Assembly (NCBI GenBank): GCA_046349355.1
Contig: JAXMCM010000025.1
Span: forward strand, 62,001-126,000
Source: CALKJU01 sp046349355
Lineage (GTDB): Bacteria > Pseudomonadota > Alphaproteobacteria > Geminicoccales > Geminicoccaceae
DNA length: 64,000 nucleotides
Direction: 5' to 3'
A model generated the notes under the pieces. The model made no database searches and was not told the origin of the DNA. It saw only the letters and a program-made list of their open reading frames with translations. Positions 28,170 through 36,531 of the stretch are shown here, one piece after another; the first letter of the stretch is position 1; the number at the start of each line of letters is the position of its first letter. The position numbers and the translations under genes were made by a program.

Positions 28170-28763
28170 ATGGGCCCGTGCAGCCGGCTTCGTCGCCCGC
28201 CGCGGCTGGTCGCCGACCGCCGCGGCGGGGCCGCCGTCGACTTCGCGCTGGTCGCCCCGGTGTTCATCCTGCTGGTCGCCGGCGTGCTCGAGTTCGGCGT
28301 GCTGATGCTGGGCGAGACCCTGCTGCAGAGTGCCGTCACCGACGCCTCGCGCTTCGGCCTCACCGGCCGCACCCTCGCCGGCCAGACCCGCGAGGAGGTC
28401 ATCGCCGACATCGTCGCCGAGCACAGCTTCGGCCTGATCGATCCCGAGCGGCTGGCCTTCGACACCCTCGTCTACCCGAGCTTCGACAGCGTCGGCCGCC
28501 CGGAGAGCTTCACCGACCAGAACGGCAACGGCACCTGGGACGCCGGCGAGCCCTATGCCGACATCAACGGCAACGGCCAGTGGGATGCCGACATGGGGGC
28601 CGCCGGCCTCGGCGGGCCCGAGGACGTCGTCCTCTACCGGGTCCGCTACGACTGGGAGATGCTCACCCCCTTGTTCCGCGCCTTCTTCCCGCCGTCGGGC
28701 ACGGTGCCGATGGAGGCGAGCCTCGCCATCCGCAACGAGCCCTTCCCGGAGGCCGGGCCGTGA
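28170..28763 (+). CDS. TadE-like minor pseudopilin
   Basis: A 197-aa protein with the TadE anchor DRRGGAAVDFALVAPVFILLVAGVLEFG, written here as the pieces GGAAVDFALVAPVF and ILLVAGVLEFG, with the conserved E of the pseudopilin helix. A calcium-loop-like DQNGNGTWDAGEPY/DINGNGQWD pair appears near residues 116-138, unusual for TadE and reminiscent of dockerin or thrombospondin type 3 loops. It lies 12 bp after the TadG-like gene and overlaps the next TadE-like gene. Confidence 0.82.
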   Translation: MGPCSRLRRPPRLVADRRGGAAVDFALVAPVFILLVAGVLEFGVLMLGETLLQSAVTDASRFGLTGRTLAGQTREEVIADIVAEHSFGLIDPERLAFDTLVYPSFDSVGRPESFTDQNGNGTWDAGEPYADINGNGQWDADMGAAGLGGPEDVVLYRVRYDWEMLTPLFRAFFPPSGTVPMEASLAIRNEPFPEAGP

Positions 28764-29332
28764 GCCCGCTCGCCGCCCTCGCCCGCGGCTGGCGCCGCTT
28801 CCGCGCCTGCCGGCGCGGCTCGATCCCGGTCGAGATGGCGCTGGTCACACCGGTGCTGCTGACCATGCTGCTGGGCGTCGTCGACGTCGGCTGGTACCTC
28901 GTCATGCAGCACAAGATGGCGCGCGTCGCCGCCACCGTCGCCGACCTCACCTCGCGCGGCGAGACCATCACCGAGGCCCAGCTGCGCGACATCTTCGCCG
29001 CCGCCCGGACCGTCGCCGAGCCCTTCGACATCGACAGCGAGGGCCGCGCCATCGTCAGCAGCATCACCAACCCCGGTGGTGCCGGCGCGCGCATCGCCTG
29101 GCAGCGGCTGAGCCCGCACGGCCTCGACATCGACAGCCGCGTCGGTGCCCCCGGCGAGGCCCCGGTCCTACCCGACGGCTTCGCCGTGCAGGCCGACGAG
29201 AACATCGTCGCCGCCGAGGCCTTCCTCGCCTTCCAGCCGATCGTCGGGCTGATCCTGCGCGGCCAGCAGGACATCTACGTGCGCGCCGTGCAGCGCCCGC
29301 GGCTGGGGACCCTCGACCAGGTCAATCCCTGA
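28760..29332 (+). CDS. Second TadE/TadG-like pseudopilin
   Basis: A 190-aa protein with GTG start overlapping the preceding stop codon. The anchor CRRGSIPVEMALVTPVLLTM and LLGVVDVGWYLVMQHKMARVAATVADLTSR follow the TadE pattern. The rest is a soluble domain ending in a segment rich in aromatic and hydrophobic residues. With the two genes before it, it forms a minor-component module of a Tad pilus; the secretion ATPase and prepilin genes are outside the window. Confidence 0.8.
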   Translation: MSPLAALARGWRRFRACRRGSIPVEMALVTPVLLTMLLGVVDVGWYLVMQHKMARVAATVADLTSRGETITEAQLRDIFAAARTVAEPFDIDSEGRAIVSSITNPGGAGARIAWQRLSPHGLDIDSRVGAPGEAPVLPDGFAVQADENIVAAEAFLAFQPIVGLILRGQQDIYVRAVQRPRLGTLDQVNP

Positions 29333-29344
29333 GGCCGGAGCGGC

Positions 29345-30124
29345 TCAGCCGGCGCGGCGCAGGTCGCTGGTGCCGGTGATCAGCTCGACGATGTCGTCGT
29401 GCGTCGCCTCGGCCCGGCTGCGCACGCCGACCACCCGGCCCTGGCGCATCACCACCATCCGGTCGGCCACCTGCAGCGCGTGCAGGACGTTGTGGGTGAT
29501 GACGATGATGCCGACGCCCTGCGCCCGGATCCGCTCGATCAGCTCGAGGCCGCGCCGGGTCTGCTCGACGCCCAGCGCGGCGAACGGCTCGTCGAGCAGC
29601 ACGAGGCGGCCGCCCCAGTGGACGAAGCGGCACAGCTCGATCGCCTGGCGCTGCCCGCCGGAGAGATGCTCGACCGCGGTCCGCACCGACGGGATCTTGG
29701 TGCCGATGTTGCGGATCGCCTTCTCGGTCTCGGCCTGCATCTCGGCCTCGCGCAGGACCTTGAGGCCCAGCACGTTGCGCACCAGCTCGCGGCCCATGAA
29801 GAAGTTGGCCACGGTGTCGACGTTCATGCACAGCGAGAGGTCCTGGTAGACCGTCTCGATGCCAAGCGCCTTGGCGTCGCCCGGGCCGCCGAAGGCGACC
29901 TCGCGGCCGTCGAAGACCAGCCGGCCGCTGCTCGGTGGCTGCGCGCCCGAGATGATCTTGATCAGCGTCGACTTGCCGGCACCGTTGTCGCCGAGCAGGG
30001 CCAGCACCTCGCCCGGCATGATGTCGAAGCTGACCTCGTCGAGCGCGGTCACCGCCCCGAAGCGCTTGGAGATGCGCTCGATCCGCAGGAGCGGCACCGC
30101 CGCCGTCTGGTCCGCGTCGCTCAC
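29345..30124 (-). CDS. Sugar ABC transporter ATP-binding protein (FrcA-like), orphan
   Basis: A 259-aa single-cassette ATPase of the ribose/fructose carbohydrate family. Walker A GDNGAGKST, Q-loop region ETVYQDLSLCMNVDTV, signature LSGGQRQ and Walker B LVLLDEP are intact. It is related to the FrcA at 59709 but has no permease or binding-protein gene beside it. The GTG start overlaps the SDR stop codon (GTGA), so it is translated with an SDR. It may serve a permease encoded elsewhere. Confidence 0.85.
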   Translation of the reverse strand: MSDADQTAAVPLLRIERISKRFGAVTALDEVSFDIMPGEVLALLGDNGAGKSTLIKIISGAQPPSSGRLVFDGREVAFGGPGDAKALGIETVYQDLSLCMNVDTVANFFMGRELVRNVLGLKVLREAEMQAETEKAIRNIGTKIPSVRTAVEHLSGGQRQAIELCRFVHWGGRLVLLDEPFAALGVEQTRRGLELIERIRAQGVGIIVITHNVLHALQVADRMVVMRQGRVVGVRSRAEATHDDIVELITGTSDLRRAG

Positions 30125-30837
30125 AGCCGGATCCCCCCGTCGACATCGACCACGGCCCCGGTCATGAAGCCGTTGCCGACGACCATCACGATCGCCTGCG
30201 CGATCTCCTCGGGCGTGCCGGTGCGGCCGAGCGGCGATTCCGCCGCCGCCTGCGCCAGCAGCGCCCGGCGCCGCTCGTCCGGCAGCTTCGCCCACCACGG
30301 CGTGTCGACCACGCCCGGGCAGACGGCATTCACCCGCAGCGGCGCCAGCTCGCGCGCCAGCACCGGCACCACCGCGTTGAGCCCGCCATTGCTGACCGCC
30401 AGCCCGGCCGTCCCCGGCCGCGCCGCCCGCGCCGAGACCGCCGTCACCAGCGTCATCGAGCCGTCGGCGCGCAGCGTCGGCAGCGCCGCCTGCATCGTCG
30501 CCAGGTAGGCCACCGTCTTGCCCTCGACCGCCTGGCGCAGCTCGTCGAGCCCGATCGTCCGGAACGGCCCCGCACCCTTCCCGCTGGTGAACGACAGGAC
30601 CAGATGGTCGAAGGCGCCCTGCGCCGCGAAGAACCGGGCGAGCGAGCCCGGATCGCCGGCATCCACCGCGGCGGCGTGCAGCCGCGGCCCGGCGGCGCGC
30701 GCCGCCTCGAGCTTCGCCGGATCGCGCCCGGCGACAACGACCTCGGCACCGGCCTCGGCCAGGGCGCGCGACACCGCCAGCCCGATGCCCGAGCTGCCGC
30801 CGACGACGATCGCCCGCTGTCCCGAAAGCCCGCTCAT
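30121..30837 (-). CDS. SDR-fold protein lacking the Tyr-Lys catalytic pair
   Basis: A 238-aa short-chain dehydrogenase fold. The cofactor motif GGSSGIGLA at residues 13-21 is intact and the C-terminal VDVDGGIRL is typical. The catalytic YxxxK position reads L146-A-V-S-N150, so both the tyrosine and the lysine are replaced, although the catalytic-region serine S135 is kept. It is therefore either inactive as a classical SDR or works by another mechanism. It is the first gene of a two-gene unit with an orphan sugar-ABC ATPase and is divergent from an MFS transporter. Confidence 0.82.
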   Translation of the reverse strand: MSGLSGQRAIVVGGSSGIGLAVSRALAEAGAEVVVAGRDPAKLEAARAAGPRLHAAAVDAGDPGSLARFFAAQGAFDHLVLSFTSGKGAGPFRTIGLDELRQAVEGKTVAYLATMQAALPTLRADGSMTLVTAVSARAARPGTAGLAVSNGGLNAVVPVLARELAPLRVNAVCPGVVDTPWWAKLPDERRRALLAQAAAESPLGRTGTPEEIAQAIVMVVGNGFMTGAVVDVDGGIRL

Positions 30838-30958
30838 CGCCGCGCCCCGTGCATCGCCACCTGCCTAGCATGCGTCCGGCGCCGGCCCAAGGCGGCGGGT
30901 TCCGGTTGACCGTGGCGGCATTCTCCGCGACCACGGCGCGCCGCACCAAGAGACCGAG

Positions 30959-32131
30959 ATGCACCCGCCGCCACCGACCCTGCGCCAGGCCTGGATCGCC
31001 GTCAGCGCCGTCTACTTCGCCTACGGCGTCGGCCTCGGGCTGTGGGCGGCGCACATCCCGCTGGTCAAGGCGGGCCTCGGCCTGTCGGCCTCGGAGATGG
31101 GCATCGCGCTGCTCGGCATGGCGGCCGGCGCCATCACCGTGATGCCGCTGATGGGCTGGGTCATCGGCCTGTTCGGCAGCCGCCGCTGCACCGTCGTCGC
31201 CGGCACCGCCTTCGTCCTGCTGGTGACCCTGCCGCTGATCGCGCCGTCCTGGCCGCTGCTGATCGCCTCGACCCTGGTGCTGGGTGCGGCCAACGGCGGC
31301 GTCGACGTCGCCATGAGCACCCAGGGCACGGTGATCGAGAAGGCGATGGGCCGGCCGATCATGTCCTCGGTCAACGGCTTCTTCAGCCTGGGCGGGGTCG
31401 TCGGCGCCGGCGTCGCCAGCCTGATCCTGTCGCTCGACCTCGCGCCGGCCGCGCGCACCCTGCTGGCCACCGTGCCGCTGGCGGTCCTGGTGCTCGCCAC
31501 CGGCTTCTGGCTGCTGCGCCGCGACCCGCCGCAGGAAGGCGGCCACGGCCTGCGCCTGCCGAGCGGCCCGGCCCTGCTGCTGGGCGGCCTCGCCCTGCTG
31601 TCGGTGCTGGCCGAGTGGGCGACGCTCGACTGGAGTGCGATCTTCCTGACCAGCGAGCTCGGCGCCCCGGCCCATGTCGGCGCCTGGGGCTTCGGCGCCT
31701 TCTGCGTCGCCATGATGATCGGCCGCTTCACCGGCGACGAGGTCGTCCGCCGCCTCGGCGGCGCCCGCGTGCTGACCCTGTCGGGCCTGCTGTCGACCGT
31801 CGGCACCCTGGTCTTCGCCCTGGCGCCGAGCGTGCCGGTGGCGCTGTTCGGCTTCGCCCTCACCGGCTTCGGCCTCGCCAACCTGTTTCCGGTGCTGATC
31901 TCGGCGGCGTCGCGCCTGCCCGGCATCCCGGCCGGCCAGGGCGTCGCCATGGTGGCGAGCTTCGCCTATGCGGGCGGCCTCGTCGGCCCGGTGCTGATCG
32001 GCTTCGGCACCGACCTCGTCGGCATCCGCCTGGCGCTGGGCTCGCTGGTGCTGGCCGGCGTCGCCCTCGGCATCGCCGGGCTCGCCGGCGCCCTGCCCGG
32101 CGTCGCCCGGCCGGCCCGCGCCGCCGGCTAG
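30959..32131 (+). CDS. Major facilitator superfamily transporter
   Basis: A 390-aa polytopic protein with about twelve TM segments. The loop after TM2 contains GWVIGLFGSRRCTV, the region of the MFS A-motif, and the first helix is AVYFAYGVGLGLWAAHIPLVKAG. It resembles the YbjJ/MdtH-like sugar or drug transporters, but the substrate is unknown. Its stop overlaps the convergent SDR by 4 bp. Confidence 0.82.
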   Translation: MHPPPPTLRQAWIAVSAVYFAYGVGLGLWAAHIPLVKAGLGLSASEMGIALLGMAAGAITVMPLMGWVIGLFGSRRCTVVAGTAFVLLVTLPLIAPSWPLLIASTLVLGAANGGVDVAMSTQGTVIEKAMGRPIMSSVNGFFSLGGVVGAGVASLILSLDLAPAARTLLATVPLAVLVLATGFWLLRRDPPQEGGHGLRLPSGPALLLGGLALLSVLAEWATLDWSAIFLTSELGAPAHVGAWGFGAFCVAMMIGRFTGDEVVRRLGGARVLTLSGLLSTVGTLVFALAPSVPVALFGFALTGFGLANLFPVLISAASRLPGIPAGQGVAMVASFAYAGGLVGPVLIGFGTDLVGIRLALGSLVLAGVALGIAGLAGALPGVARPARAAG

Positions 32132-32880
32132 GCCTTGCCTTCCGGCAGCAGCTGGCCGCCGTCGACCACGATCGTCGTGCCGGTGACGAACGAGGCGTCC
32201 TCCGACGCCAGGAACAGCACGGCGTTGGCGACCTCGCGCGGCGTGCCCATCCGGCCCATCGGCACGGCGGCGATCATCGACGCCACGAACTCGGCCGAGC
32301 GCTCGGCGGCGACGCCCTCGGTGGCGATGTTGCCGGGCTCGACGCCGTTGACGGTGATGCCGAAGGTCGCCGTCTCCAGCGCCGCCGCCCGGATCAGCCC
32401 GTTGATGCCGGCCTTGCTCGCCGCGTAGTGCGCGTGCTGCGGCGGTACCACCCGCGGCCCGGTGATCGACGAGGTCAGCACGATCCGGCCGTAGCCCTGC
32501 GCCTTCATCGGCGGCAGGCAGGCGCGCACGGCGAGAAAGCAGCCGCGCAGGTTGACCGCCAGCACGCGGTCCCACTCGTCGTCGGGGATGTCGCCGATGT
32601 CGTTGAGCGGGAAGATGCCGGCGTTCTGGCAGAAGATGTCGAGCCGGCCGTGCTGCGCCAGGGTCGCCGCGACGATACCCTCGACGTCGGCGGTCCGCGA
32701 CACGTCGCAGCGCACGAAGGTCGAGGACAGCGCCCTCGCCGTGGCCTCGCCCTCGCGCTCCAGCACGTCGCCGATGACGACCGCCGCCCCTTCCTCGACG
32801 AAGCGCCGGGCGATCGCCGCCCCGATGCCGCGCGCCGCCCCGGTGACGATCGCCACCCGCCCGACCAGCCGTCCCGTCAT
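32128..32880 (-). CDS. SDR family oxidoreductase
   Basis: A 250-aa classical SDR. The TGAARGIGAAIA cofactor motif, the NAG of QNAGIF, the catalytic S of TSSITG, and YAASK (Y and K intact) are present, ending in GTTIVVDGGQLLPEG. It is an NAD(P)-dependent alcohol or keto reductase of unknown substrate. The ATG at 32880 overlaps the mntR stop (TGATG), so it is co-translated with mntR; a GTG three bases upstream is the alternative start. Confidence 0.88.
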   Translation of the reverse strand: MTGRLVGRVAIVTGAARGIGAAIARRFVEEGAAVVIGDVLEREGEATARALSSTFVRCDVSRTADVEGIVAATLAQHGRLDIFCQNAGIFPLNDIGDIPDDEWDRVLAVNLRGCFLAVRACLPPMKAQGYGRIVLTSSITGPRVVPPQHAHYAASKAGINGLIRAAALETATFGITVNGVEPGNIATEGVAAERSAEFVASMIAAVPMGRMGTPREVANAVLFLASEDASFVTGTTIVVDGGQLLPEGKA

Positions 32881-33344
32881 CACCGCGTTCCCTTGTCGTC
32901 CCGGCCGCCGGCCGTGGTGAACCGCTCGAGCGCTTCCAGCGTCTCGTCGCTGACATGGTGCTCGATGCCCTCGGCATCGGTCGCCGCCACCGCCTCGCTG
33001 ACCCCGAGGCGGCGCAGGAACGCCAGCACCACCCGATGCCGGCGCCGGCAGTGCTCGGCCAGCGAGCGGCCGCTGTCGGTGAGGAAGATCGAGCGGTAGG
33101 GCTCGCTGTGGACCAGCCCGGCCTTCTGCAGCTTGGCGACGGCACCGTTGACCGTGGCCGCGGTGACGCCCATGCGCTCGGCGATGTCGACCGAGCGCGC
33201 CTCGCCCTTGGCGTCGATCAGGTCGGCGATCAGCTCGACATAGTCCTCGGCCAGCTCGGAGCGGTGGTCGCTCCGCGTCCGGTCGAAGCTCGCCGCCTGG
33301 GCGTCCGCCGTCACCAGCCTGGGCCTGCCGCGCGCCTTCGCCAC
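32880..33344 (-). CDS. mntR: Manganese-dependent transcriptional regulator MntR
   Basis: About 154 aa, DtxR/MntR family. A winged helix-turn-helix (VDIAERMGVTAATVNGAVAKLQKAGLV) is followed by the metal-binding dimerisation region (SGRSLAEHCRRRHRVVLAFL and AEGIEHHVSD, with the C/E-x-x-H and E-x-x-H metal ligands). In Mn sufficiency such proteins repress Mn importers or regulate Mn efflux. The GTG at 33344 is the probable start. It is divergent from a two-gene ABC exporter, sharing a 100-bp region, so it may also act there. Confidence 0.85.
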   Translation of the reverse strand: MAKARGRPRLVTADAQAASFDRTRSDHRSELAEDYVELIADLIDAKGEARSVDIAERMGVTAATVNGAVAKLQKAGLVHSEPYRSIFLTDSGRSLAEHCRRRHRVVLAFLRRLGVSEAVAATDAEGIEHHVSDETLEALERFTTAGGRDDKGTR

Positions 33345-33444
33345 CCGATCCGTCCCGTTGTCGTGGCGGCCCTTATAAGCGGCGGCGGCCGCGTCACCAA
33401 CCGTTCGGCAAGCCGGCGCCGGTCGTGCTAGGGGCAGCCCCGCC

Positions 33445-34344
33445 ATGACCGAACCGATCATCCGCGCCCGCGGCCTCGAGAAGCGCTTCGGCGACGTCGC
33501 CGCCGTCAGGGGCGTCGACCTCGACGTGCCGCCCGGCACCTGCCTCGGCCTGCTCGGGCCCAACGGCGCCGGCAAGACGACGACGATGCGCATGCTGATG
33601 GGCCTGACCCGGCCCACTGCCGGGACGCTCACCGTCTTCGGCCGGCCGCTGGCCGATGCCGACCGGGCGCAGCGCCGCCGCGTCGGCCTCGTCCCGCAGG
33701 ACAACAACCTCGACCCCGACCTCACCGTGGTCGAGAACCTCGAGGTCTACGGCCGCTATTTCGGCCTGCCGGCCGATACCGTCCGCGAGCGCGTCGGCCG
33801 CCTGCTCGCCTTCATGCAGCTGGCCGAGAAGGCGAAGGCCAAGGTCAACCAGCTGTCCGGCGGCATGAAGCGCCGCCTGGTCATCGCCCGGGCGCTGATC
33901 GCCGAGCCCGACCTCGTCATCCTCGACGAGCCGACCACCGGCCTCGACCCGCAGGCGCGCGTGCTGATCTGGAAGCAGCTGGGCGGGCTCAAGGCCGCCG
34001 GCAAGACGCTGCTGCTGACCACCCACTACATGGACGAGGCGCAGCGCCTGTGCGACCGCATCGTCCTGATCGACGGCGGCCGCATCCTCGACCAGGGCAC
34101 GCCGGACGAGCTCATCGGCCGCCACGTCCTCGGCCACGTCGTCGAGGTCCGCCACCCGGTGCCGGCGGCGCTGCTGGCCGACGGCCTCGCCCACGAGGAC
34201 ATCGGCGATGCGGTCCTGTTCTACGTGGCCGATCCCGCCCACGTGATCGGCCGGCTGCCTGGCGAGGCCGAGTTCCTGCACCGGCCGGCCAATCTCGAGG
34301 ACGTCTTCCTGCGCCTCGCCGGGCGCCAGCTCAGGGAACGCTGA
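33445..34344 (+). CDS. ABC-2 exporter ATP-binding protein (NodI-like)
   Basis: A 299-aa ATPase of the ABC-2 (NodI/DrrA) family. Walker A GPNGAGKTTT, signature LSGGMKRRL and Walker B LVILDEPTTGLDP are intact, with the long C-terminal extension typical of NodI (around VLFYVADPAHVIGRLPGEAEFLHRPANLEDVFLRLAG). It energises the permease gene that overlaps its stop (TGATG). The export substrate is unknown; lipid-linked or oligosaccharide cargo is possible. Confidence 0.88.
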   Translation: MTEPIIRARGLEKRFGDVAAVRGVDLDVPPGTCLGLLGPNGAGKTTTMRMLMGLTRPTAGTLTVFGRPLADADRAQRRRVGLVPQDNNLDPDLTVVENLEVYGRYFGLPADTVRERVGRLLAFMQLAEKAKAKVNQLSGGMKRRLVIARALIAEPDLVILDEPTTGLDPQARVLIWKQLGGLKAAGKTLLLTTHYMDEAQRLCDRIVLIDGGRILDQGTPDELIGRHVLGHVVEVRHPVPAALLADGLAHEDIGDAVLFYVADPAHVIGRLPGEAEFLHRPANLEDVFLRLAGRQLRER

Positions 34345-35120
34345 TGGGCAGCCTGTCGCTCGCCTCGGTCCGCGCCGTCTGGATCCGGCAGTTCCTCGTC
34401 TGGCGCAAGCTGATCCGCTCGTCGCTGGTGACCAACGTCTGCAACCCGCTGCTCTTCCTGTTCGCCTTCGGCTTCGGCCTCGGCGCCGTGATGACCGAGC
34501 AGGAGGGGGTCCCCTACCTCGCCTTCGTCGTGCCCGGCATGGCCTGCTACTCGGCCCTGTTCGTCTCGAGCTTCGAGACCACGATCAGCTCCTACGCCCG
34601 CTACTCGATGCAGCGGACCTGGGACGCGACGCTCGCCACCGCCGTCAGCCTGCCCGAGCTGCTGCTGGGCGAGATCGTCTGGGCCGCGACCAAGGCGCTG
34701 CTCTCGGCGATCTGCCTCCTGGTCGTCGGCGGCCTCTGGGGCGGTGTCCTGTCGGCACCCGGCGCGGTCCTAGCACTGGCCGTGCTGTTCCTTGCTGCGC
34801 TGGGCTTCGCCGCCCAGGGCATGCTGTGCACCGCCTATGCAAAGAGCTTCGAGGCGTTCAGCTACTTCTTCACCTTCTGGACGACGCCGATGTTCGTCTT
34901 CTCCGGCGTCTTCTTCTCGCTCGACCGCTTCCCGCCGGCGATCGCCACCGCCGCCTGGCTGCTGCCGATGCCGCACGTCATCGCGCTCGTCCGGCCGCTG
35001 ACCACCGGCACCGGCCTGTCGCTGCTGCCGGCCGTCGGCCACCTGCTGTGGCTGGGCGTCCTCTTCGTCGTCCCCTACCTCCTGGCCGTCCGCCGCATCC
35101 GCGCCCGCATGTTCGACTGA
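34344..35120 (+). CDS. ABC-2 exporter permease (NodJ-like)
   Basis: A 258-aa membrane protein with six predicted TM segments. The pattern NPLLFLFAFGFGLG, YLAFVVPGMACYSALF, RTWDATLATAV and FSGVFFSLDRFPPAI matches NodJ/ABC-2 permeases. It is translationally coupled to the preceding ATPase gene, forming a complete two-gene exporter. Confidence 0.88.
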   Translation: MGSLSLASVRAVWIRQFLVWRKLIRSSLVTNVCNPLLFLFAFGFGLGAVMTEQEGVPYLAFVVPGMACYSALFVSSFETTISSYARYSMQRTWDATLATAVSLPELLLGEIVWAATKALLSAICLLVVGGLWGGVLSAPGAVLALAVLFLAALGFAAQGMLCTAYAKSFEAFSYFFTFWTTPMFVFSGVFFSLDRFPPAIATAAWLLPMPHVIALVRPLTTGTGLSLLPAVGHLLWLGVLFVVPYLLAVRRIRARMFD

Positions 35121-35208
35121 CCGCGGGTACGCCGCGGCCGGGGCGCGCTTGTGAGCCGTCGCCGCCGCTTGCTACCTTCCACGCTCGGACCTGCGGAGGT
35201 GAACGGCC

Positions 35209-36531
35209 GTGCGGACGGGCGTGGTCAACCAGCTCTGGTCGTCGATCGCCGACGCCGGGCGCGAGCTGCTGCGCGGCCGGCTGGGCCCGCGCCGCCGCGA
35301 CGGGCTCGATGCGCTCTGCCGCCACCTGCTCTCGACCCGCGGCGAGGCCTCCGGCGCGGCGCTGGCCCGCGAGGTCGTCGAGGCCTACCGCAGCCTGACC
35401 GCCGAGGGCCGCCTCGCCTTCTTCACCGGCCTCGCTGCCGACCATGACGTCGCCCCGGCGCTGGTCGTGGCCGCTGCCGAGCGCTACCGCGACGCACCCG
35501 GGCCGGCGACGCTGCAGGCGCTGCGCCGCGCCACCGAATCGCCGCGGCTCGAGCTGTTCCGCCGCATGAACATGGCGCCCAGCGGCACCCGCGCCATCGT
35601 CCGGATGCGCTCGGAGCTGCTCGACCTGCTCCCCGACCACCCCGGGCTGCAGGGTGTGGATGCCGACCTGCAGGCGCTGCTGACCGCCTGGTTCAACCCG
35701 GGCTTCCTGTCGCTTGCCCGGATCGACTGGAACAGCCCGGCTTCCCTGCTCGAGAAGCTGGTCCGCTACGAGCGCGTGCACCGGATGCAGGGCCTCGAGG
35801 ACCTGCGCCGCCGCCTCGCCGCCGACCGCCGCTGCTTCGCCTTCTTCCACCCGGCCCTGCCGGACGAGCCGCTGATCTTCGTCCAGGTGGCGCTGGTCGA
35901 GGGCCTCGCCGACCGCATCCAGCCGCTGATCGAGCGCACCGCCCCGATCCAGGACCCGGCCGCCGCCGACACCGCCATCTTCTACTCGATCAGCAACTGC
36001 CAGGAGGGCCTGCGCGGCGTCAGCCTCGGCAACTTCCTGATCAAGCAGGTGGTGGCCGACCTGCAGCGCGAGCTGCCGCAGATCCGCACCTGGTCGACGC
36101 TGTCGCCGATCCCCGGTTTCCGCACCTGGCTCGCCGAGGAGCTGGCGTCAGCGAAGGACCTGGCGCTCGCCGCCGACGAGCGCACGGCGCTGGAAGCCCT
36201 CGACCAGCCCGGCTGGCAGGCCGACGAGGCCGTCACCGAGCGGCTGCGCCCGATCCTGCTCGAGGCCTGTGCCGTCTACCTTGTCCGGGCAAGGCAGCGC
36301 GGCCGTGCGCGCGATCCCGTCGCCCGCTTCCACCTCGGCAACGGCGCCCGCCTGGAGCGCCTCAACTGGCTGGGCGACACCTCCGACAAGGGCCTCGCCG
36401 AATCGGCCGGCCTGCTCGTCAACTACCGCTACGACCCGGCCAGCATCGAGAAGAACCACGAGCTCTTCGCCAGCACCGGCGAGGTCGTCCACGCCCCGGC
36501 GGTCAAGGCGCTGCTGCCGGTCCCCGGGTGA
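35209..36531 (+). CDS. Malonyl-CoA decarboxylase
   Basis: A 440-aa enzyme that turns malonyl-CoA into acetyl-CoA and CO2. An N-terminal four-helix domain is followed by the GNAT-like catalytic half: FFHPALPDEPLIFVQVALVEG, FYSISNCQEGLRGVSLGNFL, STLSPIPGFRTWL and the end FHLGNGARLERLNWLGD with DKGLAESAGLLVNYRYD. The start is the GTG at 35209 after a strong GGAGGTGA site. It ends in a 29-bp convergent overlap with the amidohydrolase gene. There are no malonate-transport genes nearby. Confidence 0.93.
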   Translation: MRTGVVNQLWSSIADAGRELLRGRLGPRRRDGLDALCRHLLSTRGEASGAALAREVVEAYRSLTAEGRLAFFTGLAADHDVAPALVVAAAERYRDAPGPATLQALRRATESPRLELFRRMNMAPSGTRAIVRMRSELLDLLPDHPGLQGVDADLQALLTAWFNPGFLSLARIDWNSPASLLEKLVRYERVHRMQGLEDLRRRLAADRRCFAFFHPALPDEPLIFVQVALVEGLADRIQPLIERTAPIQDPAAADTAIFYSISNCQEGLRGVSLGNFLIKQVVADLQRELPQIRTWSTLSPIPGFRTWLAEELASAKDLALAADERTALEALDQPGWQADEAVTERLRPILLEACAVYLVRARQRGRARDPVARFHLGNGARLERLNWLGDTSDKGLAESAGLLVNYRYDPASIEKNHELFASTGEVVHAPAVKALLPVPG

